In this document: in pieces, positions 18,543-27,761 of the stretch | How the letters are laid out: each line of letters begins with the position of its first letter | Position numbering within the stretch: position 1 is the first letter of the stretch | Assembly: GCF_002934685.1 (NCBI RefSeq) | Contig: NZ_NKHL01000119.1 | Location: 175,995 to 239,994 of the forward strand | Direction of reading: 5' to 3' | DNA from: Pseudomonas bohemica | Lineage (GTDB): Bacteria; Pseudomonadota; Gammaproteobacteria; Pseudomonadales; Pseudomonadaceae | Length of the DNA stretch: 64,000 nucleotides | The notes under the pieces: generated by a model | Databases searched by the model: none | The model's input: only the letters and a program-made list of their open reading frames with translations | Told to the model about the DNA's origin: nothing | Made by a program: the position numbers and the translations under genes

Positions 18543-19406
18543 TCAGGCCTGCATCGGGGTCGCCAGCAGTTGGCCCATCCGCGTCGGTGAACCGGCGGCC
18601 AGTTGCTCGGCCCATTGCACCTGATTCGGGCCGAACAACACGATGGCAGTCGACCCCAGTTTGAAACGACCCAGCTCGGCGCCTTTTTCCAGATGAATCG
18701 GCGCGCGGGCCGCTTCGTCATAGCTGAAGGTTTTCAGCTCGCGCTTGGGCGGCGTCACCAGCCCGGCCCAGACAGTTTCAATGGACGCCACGATCATCGC
18801 ACCCACCAGCACCACAGCCATCGGGCCGCGTTCGGTGTCGAACAGGCAGACAACGCGTTCGTTGCGGGCGAACAGCTCGGGCACGTTCTCGGCCGTGGTC
18901 TGGTTAACCGAGAACAGACGGCCCGGCACATAGACCATCTCGCGCAAGGTGCCGGCCAGCGGCATGTGAACGCGATGGTAGTCCTTTGGCGACAGGTAAA
19001 TGGTGGCGAACTCCCCTCCCATGAAAGGCGCGGACAGACGTGCGTCGCCGCCGAGAAGTTCAAGTGCACTGTAGCTGTGGCCCTTGGCCTGGAAAATACG
19101 ACCGTGCTCGATCGGCCCCAGTTGGCTTACTGCGCCGTCGGCAGGGCAGAGAATCGCACCCGGAGTTTCGTCCAGAGGGCGAGCGCCTGGTTTCAAGGCT
19201 CGGGTGAAGAAGTCGTTGAAGTGCGGGTACGCGGTCTCATCCTCGACCAGCGCTTGAGACATGTCCACCTGATAGCGGCGCACAAACCACTGCGTGAAAG
19301 CATTCTTGAACCAGCGCACGCGGCATTCGGCGACGCAGCCGGCCAGACGCGACAGCAGGTGGTGGGGAAGCAGGTATTGGAAAAGAATAAACAGACGCTG
19401 TTTCAT
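18543..19406 (-). CDS. asd: Phosphatidylserine decarboxylase proenzyme
   Basis: A 287-residue proenzyme (psd) that makes phosphatidylethanolamine from phosphatidylserine at the inner membrane. The self-cleavage site is KLGSTAIV, with Ser252 expected to become the pyruvoyl group of the alpha chain. The Asp and His needed for cleavage are seen in CPADGAVSQ and YHRVHMP. ATG 19406 has AGGA seven bases upstream; the TTG just before it is less likely. It lies 63 bases after the rhdA stop in the same direction, so the two are probably co-transcribed. Confidence 0.95.
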   Translation of the reverse strand: MKQRLFILFQYLLPHHLLSRLAGCVAECRVRWFKNAFTQWFVRRYQVDMSQALVEDETAYPHFNDFFTRALKPGARPLDETPGAILCPADGAVSQLGPIEHGRIFQAKGHSYSALELLGGDARLSAPFMGGEFATIYLSPKDYHRVHMPLAGTLREMVYVPGRLFSVNQTTAENVPELFARNERVVCLFDTERGPMAVVLVGAMIVASIETVWAGLVTPPKRELKTFSYDEAARAPIHLEKGAELGRFKLGSTAIVLFGPNQVQWAEQLAAGSPTRMGQLLATPMQA

Positions 19407-19469
19407 CAAGGTTCCTAAAGCGTTTCAAAAGGGCTTTTCAATAAGTGAAGGCAGATCAGGGCAGCCCGG

Positions 19470-20285
19470 TTATTTTTCGACCGGCGTATCCGGATGATTG
19501 CCCCATTCGCCCCACGAGCCGGCGTAGCCTTTGACTCGCGGATAACCCAGCGCTTTGGCGACCAGGTAAGTAAAGCCGGAGCGGTGGTGGGTCTGGCAGT
19601 GGGTGATGACCTCTTTATCCGGCGTGATCCCCAGACTTTCCAGGATTTGCGGCATGTCGCGGCGAATGCGCAGGTTGCGCGCCTGATCCATGCCCGCCGT
19701 CCATTCGAAGTTCACCGCGCCAGGGATGTGACCACCTTTGGCTGCCACGACTTTCTCGCCCGAATATTCGGTTGGCCCGCGTGCGTCCCAGATCGCCAGA
19801 TCGGCGGCGCCCAGCCGGCTTTGCAGGTACTCGCGAGTGGCGGTGGGTTCGTCGTGCACGGTCACGCAAACCGGGCCGTCAGCAGGGGCTGGCACTTCGG
19901 TGGACAGTGGCAAACCCTCGGCCTGCCAGGCCAGCAGGCCGCCGTCCAGGTAGTGATATTTCGAGTGACCGATTACGTCCAGCAGCCAGATGAAACGACC
20001 GGCCCAGCCGCCGCCTTCGTCGTCATAGACGACGTACACCGCATCCGGGTTATGGCCCAGCTCACCAAACAACGCTTCGAGTTGCGCTTGGGTCGGCAGC
20101 AGGCCGGGAGCCGGTGGCTGGCCCAGTTGCGTGCGCTTCGGGTCGACGAAGCGAGCACCGGGAATATGGCCGGCCTCATAGCGGGCGGCGCTGGTCAGGT
20201 CAACCAGAATCAGCTCTGAAGCGCCAAGGCGTGCCTGCAGATCTGCGGGCTCGATCACCAGCGGCAAGCTTGAGAAAGCAGACAT
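19470..20285 (-). CDS. rhdA: Thiosulfate sulfurtransferase (rhodanese) RhdA
   Basis: A 271-residue, two-domain rhodanese that moves sulfane sulfur from thiosulfate to cyanide or other acceptors. The C-terminal domain carries the active-site loop HCQTHHRSG with Cys230. Both the length and this unusual loop match Azotobacter vinelandii RhdA, a six-residue loop variant distinct from the common CRxGx[TR]. The N-terminal domain (ARYEAGHIPGARF) has no catalytic Cys, as expected. ATG 20285 is preceded by GGAG. Confidence 0.95.
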   Translation of the reverse strand: MSAFSSLPLVIEPADLQARLGASELILVDLTSAARYEAGHIPGARFVDPKRTQLGQPPAPGLLPTQAQLEALFGELGHNPDAVYVVYDDEGGGWAGRFIWLLDVIGHSKYHYLDGGLLAWQAEGLPLSTEVPAPADGPVCVTVHDEPTATREYLQSRLGAADLAIWDARGPTEYSGEKVVAAKGGHIPGAVNFEWTAGMDQARNLRIRRDMPQILESLGITPDKEVITHCQTHHRSGFTYLVAKALGYPRVKGYAGSWGEWGNHPDTPVEK

Positions 20286-20330
20286 GTAAGGTCTCCAGAT
20301 CATGAGAAGAGGCGAATTGTAGCTCAGCCG

Positions 20331-21866
20331 TCAGCCATTGCGATGGCTAAAGGTGGTCAGTGCCTTCTCGATACATTGCCCGGTTTTCCCGAATGCCTGC
20401 ACCGCGACTTCCGAGAACTGTCCGCCCCCCTGATCCGCCACGATCACCATCACCACCCGGCCATTACTGGCCAGCGAGCGGATCAGCAGGTTTTCCCCGG
20501 AAAACAGGTTGCGCAGCTGCGGCGGCAGTAACGCGGAAAACTGCGCATTGTTGCTGGCGGTCAGGCGCAGTTGCGTGGCCTGGGCCAGCAGTCGCTGGAG
20601 CACCGTGCTTTCCTTGTAGGGAATCAGCAGCGAGGCGGCAGACTTATCCACACCGGCAATCTGATGCACCCGAAGACTCTCGGCCTTGCGATCGATCATC
20701 AGCAACACGACCCGCTGCATGCCTGAAGCCAGCAGGGCGTCCCGTGCGCAGGTGGTCAGGTGCATCGCGTTGGTGAACATGCTGGGCTCTTTGAGCAAAT
20801 CGCCGCAGTGCTTACGCCAGGTTTGCAGCGCTTCGGCAGAAGGCGGCGCCGCGGGCAGCATGCCTTTGTGCACGCGTCGGGTGCCCCAGGGCCAGAGCAG
20901 TGCTTCGGCCGGGTGCCAGACGCCGGGAGCCGCATGCTGACGGGCGCTGGCGGCGGCGTTCTGGTGGACCTGCTGCTGTAAATCCATCAGCGGTTGCTGC
21001 AAATAAAGGCTGGTCAGCAGTTGCCAGCGCAAATTGTGCGGCGTGTCCCACGCCTGTTGCGCCGACAGCGCCAGACCGTTGGCCAGCAGAATCGTGTTGG
21101 CAGGCTGATTGAGCCAGCGACGCAGCGGCAGATCGGCATCCAGTTGCTGTTGCTGCTTGAGCGGGTCGTCGCTCTCATGAGCGATGCGCAGCACTTTCAC
21201 TAGATTGCGCTGCTGGCCGATCAGCAGGCCGTAGCCCTGGGTAACCCAGATCGGCAATTGCCAATGCAGCGCCATCGCCTGACACAACTGCACCAGTCGC
21301 ACGCCGAACAGCGCTTTTTCGACGGCCTTTGCCGACTCGCCCTTGTGGACAACGCGCAGCTCCCACTCTTCCAGCAGCTCGGGATGGGCCAGCGCCATTG
21401 GCCAGAGCGGTGCGAGAAACAGCAGGCTGCCCAGATGAATATCCTGCCACAGGCGTGCCAACTGGTTGGCGAACAGGCCGTAAGCCTGTTGCGCGGCGTG
21501 CTGGCTGATCATTTGCAACTGCCGCAGCGCCACCGGGATCTTCTGCAATTCGACGCTGGGCAAGCGCCCCAGCAGCGTGCTGGTGCGCGCCAGCCCCAAG
21601 CGGTTCAGCGCAACTTCCAGACTCTCCGCAGGCTCGGCGAGCCCGCCACTGCGCAGGTTGGCCTCGCGCAGCACGCTGAGCACCAGCGCAGGGCTGTCCT
21701 GCATCAGGTCGGCGATTTCACGCAGGGATCGCCGACTGTCGTTGAGTGCGGCATGGACCTTTGCATGGGCGAGTGCGGGGACAGGCAGGGCCAGGCTGTC
21801 CAGCTGTTTGATCCAGGCATCGAGCGTCTGCGGAACGGGGAGCGACGTGGCTTTAGCTGATTGCAT
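20331..21866 (-). CDS. HDOD domain protein
   Basis: A 511-residue cytosolic protein. Residues about 30-240 look like an HDOD domain, the HD-related output fold common in signalling proteins (ALPVPALAHAKVHAALNDS..., then MISQHAAQQAYGLFANQL); the catalytic HD pair is degenerate as is usual for HDOD. The C-terminal 150 residues may be GAF-like (VVLLMIDRKAESLRVHQIAG). The start at ATG 21866 (MQSAKATSLPVPQTL) is the best of several options and has a poor ribosome site. It is divergent from motA, in a position shared with P. aeruginosa. Function unknown; a signalling role linked to motility is a guess. Confidence 0.75.
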   Translation of the reverse strand: MQSAKATSLPVPQTLDAWIKQLDSLALPVPALAHAKVHAALNDSRRSLREIADLMQDSPALVLSVLREANLRSGGLAEPAESLEVALNRLGLARTSTLLGRLPSVELQKIPVALRQLQMISQHAAQQAYGLFANQLARLWQDIHLGSLLFLAPLWPMALAHPELLEEWELRVVHKGESAKAVEKALFGVRLVQLCQAMALHWQLPIWVTQGYGLLIGQQRNLVKVLRIAHESDDPLKQQQQLDADLPLRRWLNQPANTILLANGLALSAQQAWDTPHNLRWQLLTSLYLQQPLMDLQQQVHQNAAASARQHAAPGVWHPAEALLWPWGTRRVHKGMLPAAPPSAEALQTWRKHCGDLLKEPSMFTNAMHLTTCARDALLASGMQRVVLLMIDRKAESLRVHQIAGVDKSAASLLIPYKESTVLQRLLAQATQLRLTASNNAQFSALLPPQLRNLFSGENLLIRSLASNGRVVMVIVADQGGGQFSEVAVQAFGKTGQCIEKALTTFSHRNG

Positions 21867-21981
21867 ACACAAGACCCATACGGCTGGGAAGTTTTGATCA
21901 GGATCGAATGGTGGCATCATGCTGGCCTTTGCCCTGATGTGCCCGAGCCAGACGCCAGACAGGTTTTTCGCCTGATTTGAC

Positions 21982-22008
21982 TATAGTCTGGCGTACTGGT
22001 GCCGATAA
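21982..22008 (+). promoter_or_regulatory. Putative FliA (sigma-28) promoter of motAB
   Basis: A perfect GCCGATAA -10 element at 22001-22008 lies 15 bases after TATA (21982-21985), in the place of the -35 element (TAAA in enterics; TCAAG-like in Pseudomonas). The -35 match is partial. It is 70 bases before motA, a gene commonly in the late flagellar class. Confidence 0.7.
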
Positions 22009-22077
22009 GGAGAACAAGAGTTTTGAATGCTTCTCGCACAATGACCATGAACCCGACTCAGTAAGTATTTTTTATCT

Positions 22078-22929
22078 ATGGCAAAAATTATCGGCATCAT
22101 CGTCGTTTTCGCGAGCGTCCTCGGCGGCTACGTACTTTCCCATGGTCAAATCGCCGCGTTGATCCAGCCTTTCGAGGTGCTGATCATCGGCGGTGCCGCG
22201 TTCGGTGCATTCCTCCAGGCGAACCCCGGCTACATGACCATGCACGTCATCAAGAAATCCTTGAAGATGTTCAGTTCGCGCTTCACCCACGCCTTCTATC
22301 TGGAGGTGCTCGGCCTGATCTACGAGATCCTCAACAAGAGCCGCCGTGAAGGCATGATGGCCATTGAAGGTGATATCGAAGAACCGGAAAACAGCCCGAT
22401 CTTCGCCAAATACCCAGGCATTCTGAAAGACACTCGGATGATCGCTTTCATCTGTGACTACTTGCGCATCATGTCGTCCGGCAACATGGCCCCCCATGAG
22501 CTGGAAGGCCTGTTCGACATGGAGCTGCTGAGCATGAAGGAAGAGCTGGAGCATCCGTCTCACGCGGTGACCGGCATCGCCGACGGTATGCCCGGCTTCG
22601 GTATCGTCGCGGCGGTACTGGGCATCGTGGTGACCATGGCGTCCCTCGGCTCCGGCGACAAGGCAGCGATCGGCCAGCACGTCGGCGCGGCGCTGGTCGG
22701 CACCTTCTTCGGTATCCTCGCGGCCTACGGCTTCTTCGGTCCGCTCTCGCAGAGCCTGGCCCACGACGCCAAAGAAGAAATGAATGTGTTCGAAGCGATC
22801 AAGGCTTCTCTTGTGGCCTCGGCCTCGGGCGTACCGCCGTCGCTGGCTGTCGAGTTCGGTCGCAAGGTTCTCTACCCGGCCCACCGGCCCAGCTTCAGTG
22901 AGCTGGAACAAGCTGTTCGCGGTCGCTGA
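22078..22929 (+). CDS. motA: Flagellar motor stator protein MotA
   Basis: A 283-residue inner-membrane proton-channel subunit of the flagellar stator. Four membrane segments are visible: two near the N-terminus (IIGIIVVFASVLGGYVL; FEVLIIGGAAFGAF) and two after the cytoplasmic loop (GIVAAVLGIVVTMASLG; ALVGTFFGILAAYGFF). The conserved Pro of the third segment is in DGMPGFG. The ATG at 22078 lacks a clear Shine-Dalgarno but matches the family N-terminus MAKIIG. motB follows after three bases. Confidence 0.97.
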   Translation: MAKIIGIIVVFASVLGGYVLSHGQIAALIQPFEVLIIGGAAFGAFLQANPGYMTMHVIKKSLKMFSSRFTHAFYLEVLGLIYEILNKSRREGMMAIEGDIEEPENSPIFAKYPGILKDTRMIAFICDYLRIMSSGNMAPHELEGLFDMELLSMKEELEHPSHAVTGIADGMPGFGIVAAVLGIVVTMASLGSGDKAAIGQHVGAALVGTFFGILAAYGFFGPLSQSLAHDAKEEMNVFEAIKASLVASASGVPPSLAVEFGRKVLYPAHRPSFSELEQAVRGR

Positions 22930-22932
22930 TCC

Positions 22933-23970
22933 ATGGAAAATAATCAGCCAATCATCGTCAAGCGCGTAAAGCGCTACGGCGGAGGGCACCACGGCGGCGC
23001 CTGGAAAATCGCCTTCGCCGACTTCGCGACGGCCATGATGGCGTTCTTCCTCGTGCTGTGGCTGATGTCTTCGGCCACGCCCGAGCAGTTGATTGCCATT
23101 GCCGGTTACTTCAAGGATCCGGTCGGTTTCTCCGACAGCGGCTCGCCCTACGTCATCGACCTGGGCGGCTCGCCGGAGATGTCGCCGGACCAGACGCTCA
23201 ACCCCGAAGTGAAGACCACGCCTGCCCCGGACAAGGTCCCCGTGGATGCCGACAAAGAGGACGCGGCGGCCGAGCAGGTCGAGCAGGAGCGTCTGGAGAT
23301 GCTGCTGCAGGAGTTGCAGAACAAGGTCAACGAGAACCCGCAACTGGCGAAGTTCAAGGACCAGATCCTGTTCGAGATCACCCAGGACGGCCTGCGTATT
23401 CAGATCATGGATGCAGAAAACCGGCCTATGTTCGACATTGGCAGCGCGCGTCTGAAACCGTATTTCGAAGACATTCTGCTGGCGATGGCCGACACCATCA
23501 AAGCGGTGCCGAACAAGGTCAGCATCAGTGGTCATACCGACGCGACGCCTTATGTGGGCAACAACGGTTTCGGGAACTGGGAGCTGTCAGCCAACCGTGC
23601 CAACGCGGCACGCCGGTTGCTGATCGCCGGTGGTTATCCGGATCCCCAGGTCGCGCGAGTGGTGGGTTATGCCTCGTCTTCTCTATATGACCGGGAAAAC
23701 CCGAATAACCCGATCAACCGCCGCATCGACATCGTGGTCCTGACTAAGAAAGCCCAGGCGCGTATCGAAGGTGATCAAAACGCCGGTGAAGCGCCGAAAT
23801 CGGATGCCGCGCCGGCCCCGGCCTCACCGACCGCTCCGGCAGCCAAGCCAGGCGCATCGGCCGCAATCCCGGCCGTCGATCCCCAGGCTTACGCCCAGCC
23901 CCATGAGATCCGGCAGAAGCTGAACATCTTCGATCAAGGGCAGCTGAAGATCGAAGAGATCAAGAATTGA
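22933..23970 (+). CDS. motB: Flagellar motor stator protein MotB
   Basis: A 345-residue stator subunit. After a basic N-terminus (VKRVKRYGGGHHGGAWK) a single membrane segment carries the proton-binding Asp30 in FADFATAMMAFF. The C-terminal OmpA-like peptidoglycan-binding domain shows SGHTDATPYVG and ANRANAARRLL. The last 80 residues are an Ala/Pro-rich tail. It is cotranscribed with motA and ends at a terminator. Confidence 0.97.
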   Translation: MENNQPIIVKRVKRYGGGHHGGAWKIAFADFATAMMAFFLVLWLMSSATPEQLIAIAGYFKDPVGFSDSGSPYVIDLGGSPEMSPDQTLNPEVKTTPAPDKVPVDADKEDAAAEQVEQERLEMLLQELQNKVNENPQLAKFKDQILFEITQDGLRIQIMDAENRPMFDIGSARLKPYFEDILLAMADTIKAVPNKVSISGHTDATPYVGNNGFGNWELSANRANAARRLLIAGGYPDPQVARVVGYASSSLYDRENPNNPINRRIDIVVLTKKAQARIEGDQNAGEAPKSDAAPAPASPTAPAAKPGASAAIPAVDPQAYAQPHEIRQKLNIFDQGQLKIEEIKN

Positions 23971-23984
23971 TATTGGGTTCTGAC

Positions 23985-24015
23985 AAAAAACGCCGCGATG
24001 ATCGCGGCGTTTTTG
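23985..24015. terminator. Bidirectional terminator between motB and rsgA
   Basis: A near-perfect stem acgccgcgat / atcgcggcgt with A-run on the left and T-run on the right. It can serve both convergent genes. Confidence 0.92.
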
Positions 24016-24036
24016 TGTGAGCGATTGGGTGTCCCG

Positions 24037-25068
24037 TCAGTAACTGCTCTCCGGCAAACTCGCGATGATCGAGCGATAGCTGTTCATCCGTTGCTGTTGC
24101 ACGCGGCCGTCTTCCAGGGCCTTGAGCAGCGCGCAGCCGGGCTCGCGGTCATGTTTGCAATCGCGGAAACGGCAGCGGCCGAGCAGGTCATTGAATTCGA
24201 TGAAGCCTGCTTCGACGTCGGCGCGGCTCACGTGGCCCAAGCCGAATTCGCGAATCCCCGGGGAGTCGATCAGGTCGCCACCACGGGGGAAGTGGAACAG
24301 GCGGGCGGTGGTTGTGGTGTGAGTACCTTGCCCGGAATATTCCGACAGCGGCCCGACCCGCGTGCCGACTTCCGGCAGCAGACTGTTGACCAGCGATGAC
24401 TTGCCCACCCCCGACTGCCCAACGAATACGCTGATGTGGCTGTCGAGCAAATCCTGCAATTGCTGCATGCCGTCGCCGTGATGCGCGGAAACCTCCAGCA
24501 CCGGATAACCCAAGGTCCGATACACCGCCAGCAGCGCATTGAGTGCCGGGGCATTGTGCTCGTCGATGAGGTCGAACTTGTTCAGCAGCAATAACGGGCG
24601 GATGCCCGCGTGCTCGGCCGCCACCAAGTAGCGATCGATCAAGTTGGCATGAGGCTCGGGCGCCGGGGCGAAGACGATGACGATCATGTCGACGTTGGCC
24701 GCCACGGGTTTGAGCTGCCCGCGGGTGTCCGGTCGGCACAGCTCGGTATCGCGCGGCAGCTGCGCGACGATCACGCCGATGCCCTGATTACCGGCTCGCC
24801 AGACTACTTTGTCGCCTGTTACCAGCGCTGGCAGGTTGGCGCGCAAGTGGCATCGAAACACCTGTCCGCTCAGCTCGCCTTCCTGCGCCTCGACCTCCAC
24901 TTGAACGCCGAAATGCGCGATCACCAGCCCGGTCTGTTCAGGGCCAAGGTCGCCGCCTTCCAGCGTTTCCAGGGCTTGCGATTCACGTTTGGCGGCACGG
25001 GCAGCGCGCTCGCCTTGAATCTTTTCGATGCGCCAGTTCTGGCGGCGATTGAGTTGGCGTTTGGCCAT
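24037..25068 (-). CDS. rsgA: Ribosome small-subunit GTPase RsgA
   Basis: A 343-residue circularly permuted GTPase that acts in late 30S subunit maturation. After an N-terminal OB fold, the G motifs appear in permuted order: NKFDL (G4), GQSGVGKSS (G1), then DSPGIREFGL (G3). The C-terminal zinc motif is CRFRDCKHDREPGC. Length and start (MAKRQLNRRQNWRI) are normal. It is divergent from orn, as in many gammaproteobacteria. Confidence 0.97.
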   Translation of the reverse strand: MAKRQLNRRQNWRIEKIQGERAARAAKRESQALETLEGGDLGPEQTGLVIAHFGVQVEVEAQEGELSGQVFRCHLRANLPALVTGDKVVWRAGNQGIGVIVAQLPRDTELCRPDTRGQLKPVAANVDMIVIVFAPAPEPHANLIDRYLVAAEHAGIRPLLLLNKFDLIDEHNAPALNALLAVYRTLGYPVLEVSAHHGDGMQQLQDLLDSHISVFVGQSGVGKSSLVNSLLPEVGTRVGPLSEYSGQGTHTTTTARLFHFPRGGDLIDSPGIREFGLGHVSRADVEAGFIEFNDLLGRCRFRDCKHDREPGCALLKALEDGRVQQQRMNSYRSIIASLPESSY

Positions 25069-25180
25069 GGGTGTTCAGTGTCTCGTTTGATGAAGCGTAA
25101 AGCCGCTTAAGTTTGAAACGCGGGGGAGTCTAGCACGACGGCCTACGCTAAACTGCGCGCCTAAGCTGAGGAGCCAACAT

Positions 25181-25717
25181 ATGCAGAACAAGCAGAATCT
25201 GATCTGGATCGACCTGGAAATGACCGGTCTGGATCCCGATAACGACGTCATCATCGAAATGGCGACCATCATCACCGACAGCGAGCTGAACACGCTGGCT
25301 GAAGGCCCGGTCATCGCGGTGCACCAGAGCGACGAGTTGCTCAGCGGCATGGATGAATGGAACACGCGTCAGCACGGCGGTTCGGGCCTGACTCAGCGCG
25401 TGCGCGAGAGCAAGATTTCCACTGCTGAAGCCGAGGCTCTGACCCTGGAATTCATCAAGCAGTGGGTGCCGGAACGCAGTTCGCCGATCTGTGGCAACAG
25501 CATCTGCCAGGACCGCCGCTTCCTTTATAAGCGCATGCCGACGTTGGAAAACTATTTCCACTATCGCAACCTCGACGTGTCCACGCTCAAGGAGCTGGCC
25601 GCGCGCTGGGCGCCCGAACTGAAGTTCAAGAAGGGCAGCACCCACCTGGCGCTGGACGACATCCGCGAGTCCATTGCCGAGCTGCGTTTCTATCGCGAGC
25701 ACTTCATCAAGGTCTAG
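25181..25717 (+). CDS. orn: Oligoribonuclease
   Basis: A 178-residue DEDDh 3'-5' exoribonuclease that degrades two-to-five nucleotide RNAs and, in pseudomonads, the pGpG from c-di-GMP breakdown. The motifs are IDLEMTGLD (Asp11, Glu13), CQDRRFLYKRMP, and HLALDDIRESIAEL (His and last Asp). The start follows AGCTGAGGAGCC. It is usually essential or growth-limiting in this genus. Confidence 0.97.
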   Translation: MQNKQNLIWIDLEMTGLDPDNDVIIEMATIITDSELNTLAEGPVIAVHQSDELLSGMDEWNTRQHGGSGLTQRVRESKISTAEAEALTLEFIKQWVPERSSPICGNSICQDRRFLYKRMPTLENYFHYRNLDVSTLKELAARWAPELKFKKGSTHLALDDIRESIAELRFYREHFIKV

Positions 25718-25810
25718 GGCCGAAGCGAAAGGGGGCTGTTGGCTCGCGCCCTCTTTTGGTGCTCTGGCCGAGTGGTTAGACTGCGCCCCTTTTTCGCAGG
25801 GACTGCCACC

Positions 25811-26422
25811 ATGCTGTTGATGCTTTATCTGATCGCCATTACCGCTGAAGCCATGACCGGCGCGCTGTCTGCCGGGCGGCGTGGCATGGACTGGTTCGGC
25901 GTGGTGCTGATCGCTTGCATCACCGCGCTCGGTGGCGGATCGGTGCGTGACGTACTGCTGGGACACTACCCGCTGACGTGGGTCAAACACCCGGAATACC
26001 TGATTCTCACCAGCGCTGCGGCGTTGGTGACGATCCTCATTGCGCCGCTGATGCGCCATTTGCGCTCGCTGTTTCTGGTGCTAGACGCCTTGGGGCTGGT
26101 CGCTTTCACCGTGATCGGCTGCACCACAGCGCTGGACATGGGGTTGAGCATGATGGTCGCGGCCGTGAGCGGCGTGATCACCGGCACGTTCGGCGGCATT
26201 TTGCGCGACATCTTTTGCGATGACATCCCGCTGATCTTCCGCCGCGAGCTGTACGCCAGCGTTTCATTCGCCGCAGCATGGTGCTTTCTGCTGTGCCAGT
26301 ACGCGGGGCTGCCGATCGAGCAGGGCACGCTGATTACCTTGTTTGGCGGGTTACTGCTGAGGTTGCTGGCAATCAAGTTTCACTGGGAAATGCCCAAGTT
26401 CGTTTACAAGGATGGGCATTGA
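25811..26422 (+). CDS. UPF0126/TRIC-like membrane protein
   Basis: A 203-residue inner-membrane protein with about seven segments in two repeats, each carrying a GGG(S/T)-x-RD-type motif: ALGGGSVRDVLLGHYP and GTFGGILRDIFCDDIP. This is the UPF0126 (YadS/YicG) family, related to trimeric intracellular cation channels, though the E. coli relative YicG has been linked to glycine uptake. ATG 25811 follows AGGGA; the frame extends upstream but loses membrane character. Substrate not predictable. Confidence 0.85.
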   Translation: MLLMLYLIAITAEAMTGALSAGRRGMDWFGVVLIACITALGGGSVRDVLLGHYPLTWVKHPEYLILTSAAALVTILIAPLMRHLRSLFLVLDALGLVAFTVIGCTTALDMGLSMMVAAVSGVITGTFGGILRDIFCDDIPLIFRRELYASVSFAAAWCFLLCQYAGLPIEQGTLITLFGGLLLRLLAIKFHWEMPKFVYKDGH

Positions 26423-26482
26423 AATAGTCCTTACATCGAGAGGTCAGGGGCAGCGCAGGGCAGGCTTGCGCCAAGAGTGTCC

Positions 26483-26575
26483 TCTGTGGGAGTGAGCGTG
26501 CTCACGAAGGCGGATCCTCAGCCACGCAAGATGCCTGATGTAACGGCCCTTTCGTGAGCAAACTCACTCCCACAG
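26483..26575. repeat. Inverted REP pair
   Basis: The units tgtgggagtgagcgtgctca and ttcgtgagcaaactcactcc are inverted around about 40 bases, in the gap between two convergent genes. This is the cleanest example of this REP class in the window. Confidence 0.85.
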
Positions 26576-26589
26576 ATCGGCGCATGGCC

Positions 26590-27699
26590 TCAGCAGCAGC
26601 TTTTTGTCTCATGCTGCCGCAACGCCCATTCCACATGCTCGCGCACCATCTCCGACGGATGCTCCCGCCGCGTCTTCAACGCCTCGAACACGGGGATGCT
26701 CGAAGGCGCATTGCCTAGCCCCACCGCCAGATTGCGCAACCACCGCTCATAGCCCGCCCGACGCAGCGGCGAGCCTTCGGTGTTGCTGAGAAAGGTCGCC
26801 TCGTCCCACAGAAACAAGGTCGTCAGCTCGGCGTTATCCAGGCCGTGGCGCGGTTTGAAGTCATTCTGGTCGGTGGGGCGGGCGAAGCGGTTCCAGGGGC
26901 AGACGATCTGGCAGTCATCGCAGCCGAACACGCGATTGCCAATCAGCGGGCGCAGTTCTTCGGGGATCGACGTCTTCAACTCGATGGTCAGGTACGAAAT
27001 ACAGCGCCGCGCATCCAGCACGTAAGGCCCGACGAAAGCGTTGGTCGGGCATACATCCAGGCACGCGCTGCAACGCCCGCAGTGTTCGCTGGCGTGGGGC
27101 GGATCCACCGGCAGCGGCAGATCGACGAACAGCTCGCTCAGGAAAAAGTAACTGCCGGCCTTGCGATTGAGCACCAGTGTGTTCTTACCGATCCAGCCCA
27201 GCCCGGCCTTCTCGGCGATGGCCTTTTCCAGCACGGGCGCACTGTCGACGAAGGCGCGAAAACCGAATGGCCCGATGGCCTGCTGGATTCGCTCGGCCAG
27301 TTGCTGCACCCGCTTGCGAATCAGCTTGTGGTAGTCGCGGCCCAGCGCATAGCGCGAAACGTAGGCTTTTTCCGGCTGGGCCAGCAACTGCGCCATCTGC
27401 GTGTCCCCCGGCAGATAGTCCATGCGCAGTGACACGACTCGCATCGTGCCCGGCACCAATTCGTCGGGATGCGAACGTTTGCTGCCATGCGCTGCCATAT
27501 AGTCCATCTCGCCGTGGTACCCGGCTTCGAGCCAGCGCTGAAGATGCTGCTCATGTTCCGCCAGATCCAGCCCCGAGATACCGACCTGCTGAAAGCCAAG
27601 CTCGCGCCCCCAGTCCTTGATCGACAGGGCAAGCTCGGTCAACCCGGCAGCCGTCAGGGGTGCTGAATTTGTGGATGCATTGACAGTAATAGCGGACAT
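26590..27699 (-). CDS. queG: Epoxyqueuosine reductase QueG
   Basis: A 369-residue cobalamin-dependent enzyme that reduces epoxyqueuosine to queuosine in tRNA, the last step of queuosine synthesis. Two [4Fe-4S] motifs are visible: CGRCSACLDVCP and CDDCQIVCPWN, with the Cys pattern of bacterial ferredoxins. A further block, AEKAGLGWIGKN, is family-typical. I chose ATG 27699 (MSAITVNAST) by similarity of what follows; the frame is open to 27831 and the ribosome site is weak. Divergent from nnr. Confidence 0.93.
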   Translation of the reverse strand: MSAITVNASTNSAPLTAAGLTELALSIKDWGRELGFQQVGISGLDLAEHEQHLQRWLEAGYHGEMDYMAAHGSKRSHPDELVPGTMRVVSLRMDYLPGDTQMAQLLAQPEKAYVSRYALGRDYHKLIRKRVQQLAERIQQAIGPFGFRAFVDSAPVLEKAIAEKAGLGWIGKNTLVLNRKAGSYFFLSELFVDLPLPVDPPHASEHCGRCSACLDVCPTNAFVGPYVLDARRCISYLTIELKTSIPEELRPLIGNRVFGCDDCQIVCPWNRFARPTDQNDFKPRHGLDNAELTTLFLWDEATFLSNTEGSPLRRAGYERWLRNLAVGLGNAPSSIPVFEALKTRREHPSEMVREHVEWALRQHETKSCC

Positions 27700-27727
27700 G
27701 CAAGGAGGACACCGGGGCGCAGGTGCG

Positions 27728-27733
27728 TATAAT
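27728..27733 (+). promoter_or_regulatory. Possible -10 box for nnr operon
   Basis: A consensus TATAAT lies 29 bases before the nnr ATG, in the queG-nnr divergent gap. No good -35 stands 16-18 bases upstream, so this is tentative. Confidence 0.35.
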
Positions 27734-27761
27734 TCTGCCAGACATCGGAGCCTAAAAACGC

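Noticed and set aside
22072..23535. A 487-codon open frame antisense to motA/motB
   Set aside because: Same reason: a shadow of two clearly identified genes.
27704..27710. Consensus AAGGAGG on the plus strand before nnr
   Set aside because: No start codon at proper spacing opens more than about ten codons; nnr itself begins 50 bases later.
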